In this document: one piece after another, positions 1 to 5,918 of the stretch
Position numbering within the stretch: the stretch's first letter is position 1
Layout: each line of letters opens with the position of its first letter
Origin: a virus
Direction: 5' to 3' (one strand)
Length of the DNA: 21,782 nucleotides
Virus record (IMG/VR): IMGVR_UViG_3300005577_000098
Coordinates: 1-21,782 of that record
Made by a program: the position numbers and the translations under genes
Notes under the pieces: model-generated
What the model was told of the DNA's origin: nothing
Databases searched by the model: none
What the model saw: the letters and a program-made list of their open reading frames with translations, nothing else

Positions 1-347
1 TGGATCGCCGCCCATAGAGCGGTTTCCTGGCGCACGGTCATCGTCTTGTCTACCCGGGCATTCAGAATATGCACGGAACTGCAGGGCGACTGGCAGCTGA
101 TGATGTCGACAAAGACCCCATTGAATTGGCGCAGATGGTAGACAGTGCCCTGGCGCCCCTCGTACCAATAGCTGATCGATGGCGGATGGGCGGTGTGTTC
201 GCGCTCAAACTCGGTTTGCTCGAGCTCGTAGCCGTAGGTCGTGCCACGTTGCCATGCGTAGTAGTGCGCGTGCTCCTGTGCTTGGGCCAGTAGGGCGCAT
301 GAGAACAGGGCGGCTAGGAGTGTTGGACGAAGTTTGAGGAGGGCCAT
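1..347 (-). CDS. secreted protein of unknown function, C-terminus cut by window edge
   Basis: An open frame of 115 codons starts with ATG at 347 and leaves the window on the left with no stop. The N-terminus is a clear Sec signal peptide: two basic residues (K5, R7), a hydrophobic core of Leu and Ala, and a likely cleavage site after AQA near residue 24. The mature part is rich in Tyr, His and Gln and has a CQSPC pair that could form a disulphide in the periplasm. It lies 34 bp after the small gene at 382-627 in the same leftward direction as the repressor, so it is probably expressed in the lysogen. That is the usual place for lysogenic-conversion or exclusion genes (compare rex in lambda), but no family was recognised. 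The ribosome-binding site is weak, so the exact start is less certain than the reading frame. Confidence 0.7.
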   Translation of the reverse strand, partial: MALLKLRPTLLAALFSCALLAQAQEHAHYYAWQRGTTYGYELEQTEFEREHTAHPPSISYWYEGRQGTVYHLRQFNGVFVDIISCQSPCSSVHILNARVDKTMTVRQETALWAAI

Positions 348-381
348 CACAGATTGCGGAGGCGCGACGGCCCACTTTCGC

Positions 382-627
382 TCAGCCGTCGCAGTTGCGA
401 GCGTCAATCATGTTGTTCACGACGTGGCGGATGCGCTCGTTGACCGCCAGAACTTGCACCGGATCATCTCGGTAATCGCCCGTCAGGCCGATGCCCTGAT
501 GGTGATCGTCCTCCTTGCAGGCGAAGACAAAGCCGCTGATTCTTCCCCTCTCAGCCTTTGCGAGCAGCGCGCGAAGAACCTCGATGGTGCTTCTTGCCTT
601 CCACTCCGCGATGCTGGTCACCGACAT
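382..627 (-). CDS. small conserved prophage protein (81 aa)
   Basis: The ATG at 627 is preceded by a run of six G residues in a good ribosome-binding position. The product has an N-terminal helix (about residues 5-28) followed by a compact segment containing GFVFACKEDDHHQGIGLTGDY and a C-terminal helix. From memory, proteins with an 'AERG..xGFAF..k..dHH..GlTGdYr.DP' pattern recur beside repressors in prophages of Proteobacteria, but they have no assigned function. The 5' end overlaps the 3' end of the repressor frame by 77 bp in another frame. The two are therefore translated from one leftward message and expressed with the repressor. Coding is well supported; function is unknown. Confidence 0.75.
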   Translation of the reverse strand: MSVTSIAEWKARSTIEVLRALLAKAERGRISGFVFACKEDDHHQGIGLTGDYRDDPVQVLAVNERIRHVVNNMIDARNCDG

Positions 628-1168
628 TTTCCAACCCCCCAGTAACGTGCCCTATGTAGCTCGCCTTGTCAGCCGTCAGGTGCGAGGTCGAGGCCGGACG
701 GTGGGCGTCTGACCGGTCCGGAATTGCATCTTTTTGTACCGCTTCAAAGGTCAGACGTGGGGGGTGTTTTCCCTCTGAACGCACGTTCAGCGCATGGTCA
801 AGAACTCCCTGCACATAGATGCGGTCTTCTGGTGTACAGACCTCCCAGCGGGTGCGGTCTATCAAGGGAAATGGCCAGCCGATTCCTGCCGCTTGAGCCA
901 GCTCGGCGATCTCCTGGGCGAGGCGTGGGCTGAAGTCACCAACGACACAACCAAGCCCAAGGGCGAAGCCCTTGGCCGCCTTAAGGCTCAGCGCGGATTT
1001 TCCATTCAAGAAGAAACCCACCGCCGACTGGTTGCCGATGTCATAGCGTAGGCCGAATGCCTCCTGCGAGATAGGGTCGCGCCGATTTTCCCATAGCCGC
1101 CTAAGCGCTGCCGCCTCGCGCTTGTGCTCAGTGGTCACTGTGCGACCGTTCCGGTTCTTGTCTTCCAT
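551..1168 (-). CDS. CI-like HTH repressor without a peptidase domain
   Basis: From the ATG at 1168 the protein has 205 residues. Residues 13-82 form a lambda-repressor-type helix-turn-helix: EHKREAAALRRLWE, then SQEAFGLRYDIGNQSAVGFFLNG as the HTH, then an ALSLKAAKGFALGLG helix. A short segment follows, GWPFPLIDRTRW..., ending in a helix with 'EDRIYVQGVLDHAL'. There is no S24/LexA-like Ser-Lys autocleavage domain, so induction cannot work by RecA-driven self-cleavage as in lambda CI. The last 75 residues are low in recognisable structure and overlap the next gene. The frame stays open to a TTG at 1204, and a GTG at 1138 is also possible; ATG 1168 is chosen because family members begin shortly before 'EHKREAAALRRLW'. 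It is divergent from the Cro-like gene across a short operator region and should hold the prophage silent. Confidence 0.8.
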   Translation of the reverse strand: MEDKNRNGRTVTTEHKREAAALRRLWENRRDPISQEAFGLRYDIGNQSAVGFFLNGKSALSLKAAKGFALGLGCVVGDFSPRLAQEIAELAQAAGIGWPFPLIDRTRWEVCTPEDRIYVQGVLDHALNVRSEGKHPPRLTFEAVQKDAIPDRSDAHRPASTSHLTADKASYIGHVTGGLENVGDQHRGVEGKKHHRGSSRAARKG

Positions 1169-1216
1169 GGCCGGATCATTAGCCGCGCTGTTCGTCCGGT
1201 TCAAATACCGTGGCTA

Positions 1217-1245
1217 TTGACGCAAACAACTAGTCCGGCTAGTAT
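1217..1245 (+). promoter_or_regulatory. early rightward promoter (PR-like)
   Basis: TTGACG (1217-1222) and TAGTAT (1240-1245) are separated by exactly 17 bp, a near-consensus sigma-70 promoter. The expected start of transcription is about 1251-1253, two to four bases before the ATG of the Cro-like gene at 1255. The early rightward operon would therefore start here, with an almost leaderless first gene. Confidence 0.75.
1229..1243. promoter_or_regulatory. inverted-repeat operator in the immunity switch
   Basis: ACTAG (1229-1233) and CTAGT (1239-1243) are perfect inverted arms around a 5-bp centre, TCCGG. The site fills the promoter spacer and overlaps the -10 hexamer, so a bound dimer of the repressor or the Cro-like protein would block RNA polymerase. 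The symmetry is seen directly; which protein binds is inferred from position. Confidence 0.55.
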
Positions 1246-1254
1246 GGGTGCACC

Positions 1255-1494
1255 ATGAATGCATTCGCAGCTATCCGAGATCGCCTCAAGGTCTCGCAAA
1301 AAGAAATGGCTGACGCCCTTGGCGTGAGTCAAGGGAATGTGTCCTTCTACGAGGTGAAGGACCAGACCGTTCCACCCAAAGTCGCCAAGCGCCTGATCGC
1401 GTTCGCACGCGAGCGAGGCCAAGCGGTGTCCTTTGAGGACATCTATGGCGACCCGGAGCCAAGCCCCCGAAAGCGCGCGCGCAAGACCGCCTGA
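1255..1494 (+). CDS. Cro-like HTH regulator
   Basis: This 79-residue protein is a single XRE/Cro-type helix-turn-helix domain. An N-terminal helix is followed by SQKEMADALGVSQGNVSFYE, the classic HTH with Q and S contact positions, and a third helix containing VPPKVAKRLIAFARERG. It ends in a basic tail, RKRARK. It is the first gene right of the switch and divergent from the repressor, the position of lambda cro, so it most likely represses the lysogenic promoter and trims early transcription. The ATG at 1255 sits only a few bases after the predicted transcription start, so there is no room for a Shine-Dalgarno site; translation is probably leaderless. The HTH starts so close to the N-terminus that a later start is unlikely. 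Confidence 0.85.
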   Translation: MNAFAAIRDRLKVSQKEMADALGVSQGNVSFYEVKDQTVPPKVAKRLIAFARERGQAVSFEDIYGDPEPSPRKRARKTA

Positions 1495-1533
1495 CCCACC
1501 CCTAGCGGCCCGCCCGCAACTGGAGAACCTGCC

Positions 1534-2151
1534 TTGAACAAGATCACCGAACTCCCGAGTTCCGCCTACTCCGACGAGCAAACCCTGCTCGCCGCCCAGC
1601 GGGTGGCCATCTTCGGGTTCGACCCGCTCATCGAGATCCACTCGAATCGCATCGTGCAGGAGGGCGGGACGTCCGACGGTGCGACAGACGTCAATGGCTT
1701 CTTGAATTCGCTGGCGTCCAACAGCGGAGCCGGTCTTCTCGGCATCGCGGCCGATCCCGGTGCCTGGGTCGTCAAGAGCTACGAGATGTCGTGGCCCGAA
1801 TATCGCGACGTCGAGATCGGCGTCGGTCAGTACCGCGTCGACCGCAGCATCGATGGCGGTGTGACCTGGACGGAGTTCGGAACCTCGTCCGTCGCCGACA
1901 GCTCGCGCGCCTCCGACCAGCCGGGAATCATCGCCGCGCGCGCCGCGAAGAGCGCCAAGCCGGCGCCCGATCCAGTCTTCAGCGTCGCAGGCGCTCAGAC
2001 CGGCGAGTTCTTCAGCAACGACGAGCTGCTCGAAGCGTTGACCCTGATCCGAGCCAAGCGCGCGCCGGCCGTGAAGGAGACGCCGCGCGGGCTGATGATC
2101 GTCCGCGAGTTCGATCACCGACTCGGCCTGTGGGGCGAGGAGGGTTGCTGA
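1534..2151 (+). CDS. early hypothetical protein (205 aa)
   Basis: A TTG at 1534 is chosen because GGAG at 1522-1525 lies 8 bp upstream and no ATG occurs in frame until far inside the protein. The N-terminal half contains FGFDPLIEIHSNRIVQEGG. The middle has a beta-rich stretch (YRVDRSIDGGVTWTEFG), then an Ala-rich linker (about residues 128-150) and a helical C-terminus with NDELLEALTLIRAKRAP. No family, membrane segment or catalytic motif was recognised. It is the second gene of the early rightward operon, just after the Cro-like regulator, a position often held by host-takeover or anti-defence genes in phages, but nothing in the protein itself proves such a role. Its stop codon abuts the start of the next gene. 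Confidence 0.75.
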   Translation: MNKITELPSSAYSDEQTLLAAQRVAIFGFDPLIEIHSNRIVQEGGTSDGATDVNGFLNSLASNSGAGLLGIAADPGAWVVKSYEMSWPEYRDVEIGVGQYRVDRSIDGGVTWTEFGTSSVADSSRASDQPGIIAARAAKSAKPAPDPVFSVAGAQTGEFFSNDELLEALTLIRAKRAPAVKETPRGLMIVREFDHRLGLWGEEGC

Positions 2152-2343
2152 GTGACCCACAACATCATGCACATCGTTGCCTGGAGCCACACAGTGCTCT
2201 GGACGCTGCTGACGATGTTCATCACCGTCCGGTTCGACATTCCAGAACGAGGCCATCCTGATTACGCCTTCATCGCGTCTCAGGCGGCGCAGGTCATCTG
2301 GATCCAGTGGATGTATCGCCGCGCTCTCAAACGCGAGGACTAA
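2152..2343 (+). CDS. small membrane protein (63 aa)
   Basis: The GTG start follows the preceding stop codon with no gap, and GGAGG lies about 12 bp upstream. The protein has one clear hydrophobic helix (residues 6-26, HIVAWSHTVLWTLLTMFITV) and a second, weaker segment with IWIQWMY, followed by a basic tail (RRALKRED). This suggests an inner-membrane protein with a cytoplasmic C-terminus. The function is unknown. It leads three consecutive tiny membrane-protein genes that share the same compact spacing. Confidence 0.65.
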   Translation: MTHNIMHIVAWSHTVLWTLLTMFITVRFDIPERGHPDYAFIASQAAQVIWIQWMYRRALKRED

Positions 2344-2346
2344 TCC

Positions 2347-2451
2347 ATGCGCCGCATCCTCTCCACCCTCATCGCGGCCTGCTTCTACGCAGCCGTCTTC
2401 GCTGCCATCGCCTTCGCCTGCGGTGGTTCGCTTCTGGCTGTTGGGAGCTGA
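2347..2451 (+). CDS. micro-protein, single membrane helix (34 aa)
   Basis: The start is ATG at 2347, three bases after the previous stop. The product is 34 residues: an MRR start, then an almost continuous hydrophobic stretch (ILSTLIAACFYAAVFAAIAF) and a short C-terminal tail. Positive residues at the N-terminus and the uninterrupted helix fit a small inner-membrane peptide. There is no strong Shine-Dalgarno site, so translation would be coupled to the gene before it. Function is unknown. Confidence 0.45.
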   Translation: MRRILSTLIAACFYAAVFAAIAFACGGSLLAVGS

Positions 2452-2454
2452 GCC

Positions 2455-2580
2455 GTGCTGCGTGAAGTGCTTCATTTCGCCCGCGCCGCAGTCGCGCTGA
2501 CCCTGTACTTCGCTGCATGGGTGGCGCTCACGCGGACGATTGTTTGGCTGTTCGGCTTCCTGCCGGCCGCCTCGGTCTGA
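2455..2580 (+). CDS. small membrane protein (41 aa)
   Basis: The GTG at 2455 follows the preceding stop after three bases, with GGGAG about 10 bp upstream. The 41-residue product has an amphipathic start with charged residues (REVLHFAR), then two hydrophobic blocks (AAVALTLYFAAWVAL and IVWLFGFLPAA) separated by TRT, giving one or two membrane passes. It closes the cluster of tiny membrane genes behind the Cro-like gene. Function is unknown. Confidence 0.45.
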   Translation: MLREVLHFARAAVALTLYFAAWVALTRTIVWLFGFLPAASV

Positions 2581-2588
2581 GCCATGCA

Positions 2589-2777
2589 TCACGACCGCTC
2601 CGCCTTCGGCTTGCGCCGCGCCTTCACGAACGCCACTGCGGCTTCGTGCGATGTCGGGGGCTTCTCCGCTTCGAACGCCTTCGCTAGGTGCTCGTACTCG
2701 CGAGAGATGGTCATGCAGGCGCGCCGGAAGGAGAGGCGCACCGCTTCGGCGGCAGTCGGGATCTTGGTGGGTTTCAT
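2589..2777 (-). CDS. probable small leftward protein (62 aa), strand uncertain
   Basis: Reading leftward from ATG at 2777, the product is a soluble, helical and basic protein: KIPTAAEAVRLSFRRACMTISREYEHLAKAF, then EKPP, then HEAAVAFVKARRKPKAERS. Its amino-acid composition (Ala, Glu, Lys, Arg, few Ser) looks like a real protein. The opposite strand also has a frame (2584-2799), but its product is rich in Ser, Cys and Arg and lacks a hydrophobic core pattern. No good ribosome-binding site precedes the leftward ATG. If real, the gene faces the rightward operon and would be read from a promoter right of 2777, the region where a CII-dependent leftward promoter lies in lambda. Confidence 0.5.
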   Translation of the reverse strand: MKPTKIPTAAEAVRLSFRRACMTISREYEHLAKAFEAEKPPTSHEAAVAFVKARRKPKAERS

Positions 2778-2783
2778 CGGGGG

Positions 2784-2825
2784 TCATTCGTGTCGTTGAT
2801 GGCCTGAACGAATGATCTTTTTTTT
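2784..2825 (+). terminator. intrinsic terminator between cro-like and CII-like genes
   Basis: TCATTCGT (2784-2791) and ACGAATGA (2808-2815) form a perfect 8-bp stem with a 16-nt loop, followed after two bases by eight T residues (2818-2825). The position between the Cro-like and CII-like genes matches lambda tR1. The stem has only three G-C pairs per arm, so termination is probably partial. The same palindrome could also act as a protein-binding site. Confidence 0.6.
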
Positions 2826-2840
2826 GGCCGAAATCGTCTT

Positions 2841-2855
2841 CCCTAACCGACCCTA
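2841..2855. promoter_or_regulatory. direct repeats one helical turn apart upstream of CII-like gene
   Basis: CCCTA occurs at 2841-2845 and again at 2851-2855, ten bases apart. CII-type activators bind direct repeats on one DNA face with this spacing (TTGC-N6-TTGC in lambda). The repeat is visible; its use by the regulator encoded 20 bp downstream is inference, and no convincing promoter hexamers were found around it. Confidence 0.3.
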
Positions 2856-2875
2856 GAACTTAGGACAGCCCCGAA

Positions 2876-3256
2876 ATGAACACCGGACGCCTCTTCTACG
2901 AGGACGAATTCGATGCCTTGCAGACGATGGTCGGCGAGAGCGGGAAGGGCTTCAAGGCCTGCGCCGCGTTCCTCTGGCCAGACCTCAAGCCAGAGACAGG
3001 CTACGCCAAGCTGAAGGACTGCCTGAACAGCGCCGGCAGCGAGCGGCTGAAGTTCGGACAGGTGATCGCCCTCATGAACTTCTGCGAGCGGTACGACCCG
3101 CTGCTCTATGTTTGCGACGAGACCCTGCACGCCCGCCCCGATCGCAAGAGCGTCGATGACGAGAAGGTCAAGTTGACGGAGGCCATCGGTTCGGCCGCGA
3201 ATCTCCTGAACAAGGCCATGTCGCAACTTGATCGCCTGATGGAGCGCGGCCAATGA
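2876..3256 (+). CDS. CII/CP76-like phage regulator
   Basis: This 126-residue protein begins at ATG 2876 with AGGA about 10 bp upstream. The N-terminal 65 residues follow the pattern of phage regulators of the CII/Phage_CP76 type: a helix with DEFDALQTMVGESGKGFKACAAFLWPDLKPETGYAKLKDCLN, in which 'fLWP....e.a..kL.dCLN' is characteristic, then a helix starting LKFGQVIALMNFCERY. The C-terminal part is a long helix (about residues 95-125) with regular Leu spacing that could oligomerise. Such proteins bind DNA and help choose lysogeny. It lies downstream of the Cro-like gene and terminator, the lambda cII position, and its stop overlaps the next start (ATGA). Confidence 0.65.
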   Translation: MNTGRLFYEDEFDALQTMVGESGKGFKACAAFLWPDLKPETGYAKLKDCLNSAGSERLKFGQVIALMNFCERYDPLLYVCDETLHARPDRKSVDDEKVKLTEAIGSAANLLNKAMSQLDRLMERGQ

Positions 3257-3405
3257 ACACCCCGACTCTTCCGCCGATCCCCTGGCTCCCGCTGCCAATC
3301 ACGCCGCTCCCCGAAGTGACGGAAGACAACTCCGAGTTCGTGTGGCGCCTGTTCGACCAGGCGGTGAGGGCGATGGATGAGCAAGCTCGGGGGCAAGCAT
3401 CGTGA
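3253..3405 (+). CDS. small hypothetical protein (50 aa)
   Basis: The ATG at 3253 overlaps the previous stop by four bases and its own stop overlaps the next start by four bases (GTGA), which strongly supports translation. The first 20 residues are proline-rich (TLPPIPWLPLPITPLP); the rest is a helix (VTEDNSEFVWRLFDQAVRAMDEQARG). No family was recognised. A proline-rich arm joined to one helix suggests a small protein-binding adaptor, but this is only a guess. Confidence 0.6.
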   Translation: MNTPTLPPIPWLPLPITPLPEVTEDNSEFVWRLFDQAVRAMDEQARGQAS

Positions 3406-4058
3406 ATGCGAAGCGCCCTTGGACGGGTTATGAGGAAGATGTCCTTCGCTCGCAGTACACCGACACGCTGACGGCTGACATCGCTGCGCATCTTGGTCGG
3501 ACAGCCTCCTCCACGCACCAGAAAGCGATCAAGTTGGGGCTGCGCAAGTCGCCCGAGTTCATCGCCACTACGAGTCGCGACCGCATGACCGACGCTCATC
3601 CGGCGCGCGCTCGCCAGTTCGCCAAAGGCCAGCGTGCCTGGAACGAGGGGCTGCAGTACCAGCCGGGCGGCCGTGCCGTGGAGACGCAGTTCCGCCCAGG
3701 CAACAAGCCGCAGACATGGCTCCCTGTCGGGACGCTGCGCCTGGACAAGGACGGTCTGCTGGAGATCAAGGTCTCCGACCTCCGCGAGAAGTCCGACTGG
3801 ATGCACGTCCACCGTAAGGTTTGGATCGAGGCGAACGGCCCCGTCCCGGTCGGACACATCGTCGTCTTTAAGCCGGGCCGGCGCACCAGCGAATTGGCGC
3901 TCATCCAGCCTGATGCCGTTGAAGCGATCACGCGCGCCGAGCTGATGCGCCGCAACACATACCACCGCTATGGGTCGGAGATCGCCAAGGTCTACCAGCT
4001 TCGCGGAGCGATCAACCGCCAGATCAACAAGCGAGCGAAGGAGGGCAGCCATGTCTGA
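3402..4058 (+). CDS. HNH-endonuclease-like phage protein with Myb/HTH N-terminus
   Basis: The GTG at 3402 overlaps the preceding stop by 4 bp. Residues 6-48 form a Myb/SANT- or HTH-like module (WTGYEEDVLRSQY...IAAHLGRTASSTHQKAIKLGL). Residues 86-190 match the phage HNH-like family: GGRAVETQFRPGNKPQTWLPVG, then HVHRKVWIEANGPVPVGHIVVF, and RAELMRRNTYHRYGSEIAKVYQLRGAINRQIN at the end. The first His (H137) is present, but the usual D-H of the core is replaced by V-F and the 'N..NL' metal-binding segment reads DAVEAIT, so catalysis is doubtful. Such proteins nick or bind DNA in early phage operons. An 8-bp overlap joins it to the next gene. Confidence 0.65.
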   Translation: MNAKRPWTGYEEDVLRSQYTDTLTADIAAHLGRTASSTHQKAIKLGLRKSPEFIATTSRDRMTDAHPARARQFAKGQRAWNEGLQYQPGGRAVETQFRPGNKPQTWLPVGTLRLDKDGLLEIKVSDLREKSDWMHVHRKVWIEANGPVPVGHIVVFKPGRRTSELALIQPDAVEAITRAELMRRNTYHRYGSEIAKVYQLRGAINRQINKRAKEGSHV

Positions 4059-4308
4059 CCGCAAGACGATCGAGGACCTTCGCGCTGTTCTGTTCGAGAC
4101 CCTTCAGGCCGTCAAGAACGGAAGCATGGATCTTGATCGCGCTCGGGCTGTGAACGAGCTCGGTCGCTCCATCACCGAGACCGCCAAGGTCGAAGTCGAC
4201 TACCTGCGCGCGACGGGCGGTGGCGAGAGCGAGTTCATTTCTACCGCCGTCGGCGCCGACAACCTGCCGCCCGGCATCACTGGCGTTACCACACGCCGCC
4301 TGCGCTGA
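4051..4308 (+). CDS. small conserved phage protein (85 aa)
   Basis: The ATG at 4051 overlaps the end of the HNH-like gene by 8 bp and has GGAGGG 9-10 bp upstream. The product contains DRKTIEDLRAVLFETLQAVKNGSMDLDRARAVNELGRSITETAKVEVDYLR, two helices with charged connections. From memory this 'dLR..LF.tl...k....ldra..i...aq.li.tAkvEvd' pattern recurs in early operons of temperate phages, often next to an HNH-like gene as here. Its function is not known. The C-terminal 25 residues look disordered. Confidence 0.7.
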   Translation: MSDRKTIEDLRAVLFETLQAVKNGSMDLDRARAVNELGRSITETAKVEVDYLRATGGGESEFISTAVGADNLPPGITGVTTRRLR

Positions 4309-4346
4309 CGTCACCGCCGACTAACCCTGACCGCAAGAGGCTCCAC

Positions 4347-4634
4347 ATGCCCGACACCACGCCGTCCTGCCACTTCGATCCCAACACCCGGGACGCACTT
4401 ATCCATGCCGCCCTCATCCGCGACACAGTCGAGATCGATCGGATCACCGATGAACTTGTCGGGCAAGGACTGTGCCGACCCCGCTCGGACATGAGCCGGA
4501 TGGGTGAGTGGATCGCGAACCGCCCGGCTGACGCCAAGCCCATCGAGCTCGACGCGCCGGCCGAGGTCGCCGCGACGGACATCGGCGCGCAGATGGCGGC
4601 GCACTTCCGTGGCGTGTTCGCAGGGGCGAAGTGA
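4347..4634 (+). CDS. early hypothetical protein (95 aa)
   Basis: The ATG at 4347 has AGAGG about 8 bp upstream. The sequence is mostly helical, with CHFDPNTRDALIHAALIRDTVEIDRITDELV near the start and a conserved-looking C-terminal helix (IGAQMAAHFRGVFAGAK). No motif, membrane segment or family was recognised. The stop codon shares one base with the next ATG (TGATG), so the two are translationally coupled. Confidence 0.6.
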   Translation: MPDTTPSCHFDPNTRDALIHAALIRDTVEIDRITDELVGQGLCRPRSDMSRMGEWIANRPADAKPIELDAPAEVAATDIGAQMAAHFRGVFAGAK

Positions 4635-4999
4635 TGGCCACGTACCAACCAGCTCCCGACACGATCGCTGCTCGAGCACTCGAAGCCATTGAGCGGGTGC
4701 AGCGGCAGCTTCCGGCCGGCACCTGGGTGCCCAACATGCAGATCTGCAAGGCCATCGGCGCCAAGCCCAACGCGATGGTTCCGGCGCTGGCCCGGGCGGT
4801 CGAGGCCGGTCTGGTGGAGAAGTCCACCGAGGGCAAGGGCTTCATGCAATGGCGCCTGGCGGTCATCAGGACGCGCCGGCAGCCGGTGAAGGAATCAGAA
4901 CCGAAGCATCCGACGTTCTCCATCCCCAACTGGCCGCCGGGCTTCGTGCCACGCTTCGAGACGGTCGTCGTCCCGCAGTACGAAGAGCGGAGGAAGTGA
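4634..4999 (+). CDS. winged-helix-like phage protein (121 aa)
   Basis: ATG 4634 is chosen over a GTG three bases earlier because it forms the TGATG junction seen repeatedly in this operon. Residues 9-72 read as a winged helix: helix ARALEAIERVQRQLPAGTWV, helix NMQICKAIGAKPNAMVPALARAVEAGLVEKS, then a wing, GKGFMQWRL. The C-terminal 45 residues are proline-rich. A DNA-binding role in early gene control or replication is likely; the target is unknown. It shares one base with the next gene. Confidence 0.6.
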   Translation: MATYQPAPDTIAARALEAIERVQRQLPAGTWVPNMQICKAIGAKPNAMVPALARAVEAGLVEKSTEGKGFMQWRLAVIRTRRQPVKESEPKHPTFSIPNWPPGFVPRFETVVVPQYEERRK

Positions 5000-5538
5000 T
5001 GCCGCTGAAGAAGGGACAACGCAACGGCGGTATCTACGAGGTGGAAGACCTTCGCCTGCGCTCGCGCATCGAACCCGACTGCGGGTGCTGGCGGTGGGGG
5101 CTGCGCGTGAAGGATTCCGGCACTGCACAGGTCACGCTCGTGATCGACGGGAAGAAGCACGATGTCACCGGCCGGCGCGCGGCTCTGATCTTGGCCGGCA
5201 AGCGCCCGCGGCGCGGCCAGGAGGCGCTTCCACGGCCCGAGTGCCTGTTCTGCGACTGCGTCAACCCGGCGCATTCACGCTGGGGAACTCGTGCGGAACG
5301 GCAGGCCATCCTCGGCGAGCGTGGCCGATGGAGCAACCCCGAGATGTACGCCGCCATCGCCGAGTACGCGCGATCCAAGCGCAAGTTGGACGACGACCAG
5401 CGCCTGGAAGTGATGTGCTCGGATGAGTCCGGCGCCGACCTCGCTCGCCGGCTTGGCGTCAGTCCGAGCCTCATCGGCCAGATCCGCCGGAAGGTGCACA
5501 CCCGCCCGGCAACCAGCGTGTTTGATTGGAGGGGCTAG
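4999..5538 (+). CDS. zinc-binding HNH-like protein with C-terminal HTH
   Basis: The ATG at 4999 shares one base with the preceding stop. Of 179 residues, the first half resembles phage HNH/AP2-type endonucleases: a CGCWRW start, a beta-rich strand pair (AQVTLVIDGKKHDVTGRRAALIL) and the cluster ECLFCDCVNPAH (C82, C85, C87, N89, H92), which fits a zinc-bound HNH finger. A linker follows, then residues 130-165 form a helix-turn-helix (LDDDQRLEVMCSDESGADLARRLGVSPSLIGQIRRK). This looks like a site-specific nuclease or a DNA-binding relative of homing enzymes. Which base step it cuts, if any, cannot be told. Confidence 0.6.
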   Translation: MPLKKGQRNGGIYEVEDLRLRSRIEPDCGCWRWGLRVKDSGTAQVTLVIDGKKHDVTGRRAALILAGKRPRRGQEALPRPECLFCDCVNPAHSRWGTRAERQAILGERGRWSNPEMYAAIAEYARSKRKLDDDQRLEVMCSDESGADLARRLGVSPSLIGQIRRKVHTRPATSVFDWRG

Positions 5539-5540
5539 CC

Positions 5541-5918
5541 ATGGCCGTCGCATCAACGTCCATCGAAACGTACCACGACCTCAAGGCCGATGGCACGCTC
5601 GGCAAGCGCCAGGCGCAGGTCATGGCGGCGGTGCAGCCGGGGGTGGACTACAGCCTCCAGGAACTCGTGCGAATCACGGGGCTGCCGGTGAATTGCATCA
5701 CGGGCCGAGTCGCGGAATGCCGCGATATGGGGTTGCTTGAGAACGCGTCGCCACGCCCGTGCAAAGTGACTGGCCGAACCGTCAGACCGGTCCGCCGGCC
5801 CGCAATCGACCTCGACGCCATCAAGGCGGCCGGGCTGAACTCCGAGGCTGAATCACAGCGGCTGCTGGCGGCGCACCTGGCCGCCGACCATCGGGAGTGC
5901 AATTTCGATGGCCGGTGA
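5541..5918 (+). CDS. winged-helix DNA-binding protein (125 aa)
   Basis: ATG 5541 is chosen because GGAGGGG at 5528-5534 lies just upstream. Residues 8-66 form a winged helix of a type common before phage replication genes: TYHDLKADGTLGKRQAQVMAAVQPGVDYSLQELVRITGLPVNCITGRVAECRDMGLLE. A basic strand, CKVTGRTVRPVRRP, follows, then a helical tail. It probably binds DNA near the origin or regulates the operon. It overlaps the O-like gene by 11 bp, so the two proteins are made together. Confidence 0.65.
   Translation: MAVASTSIETYHDLKADGTLGKRQAQVMAAVQPGVDYSLQELVRITGLPVNCITGRVAECRDMGLLENASPRPCKVTGRTVRPVRRPAIDLDAIKAAGLNSEAESQRLLAAHLAADHRECNFDGR

Noticed and set aside
1201-2787. Leftward open frame of 528 codons
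   Set aside because: It lies antisense to the Cro-like gene and several well-supported rightward genes and runs through the immunity switch; its composition (Arg, Gly, Asp, Ala) is that of an antisense frame in GC-rich DNA.
2584-2799. Rightward frame of 71 codons
   Set aside because: It competes with the leftward frame at 2589-2777; its product is rich in Ser, Arg and Cys and looks like antisense sequence. It cannot be fully excluded because it keeps the TGAGCC-ATG junction seen in this cluster.
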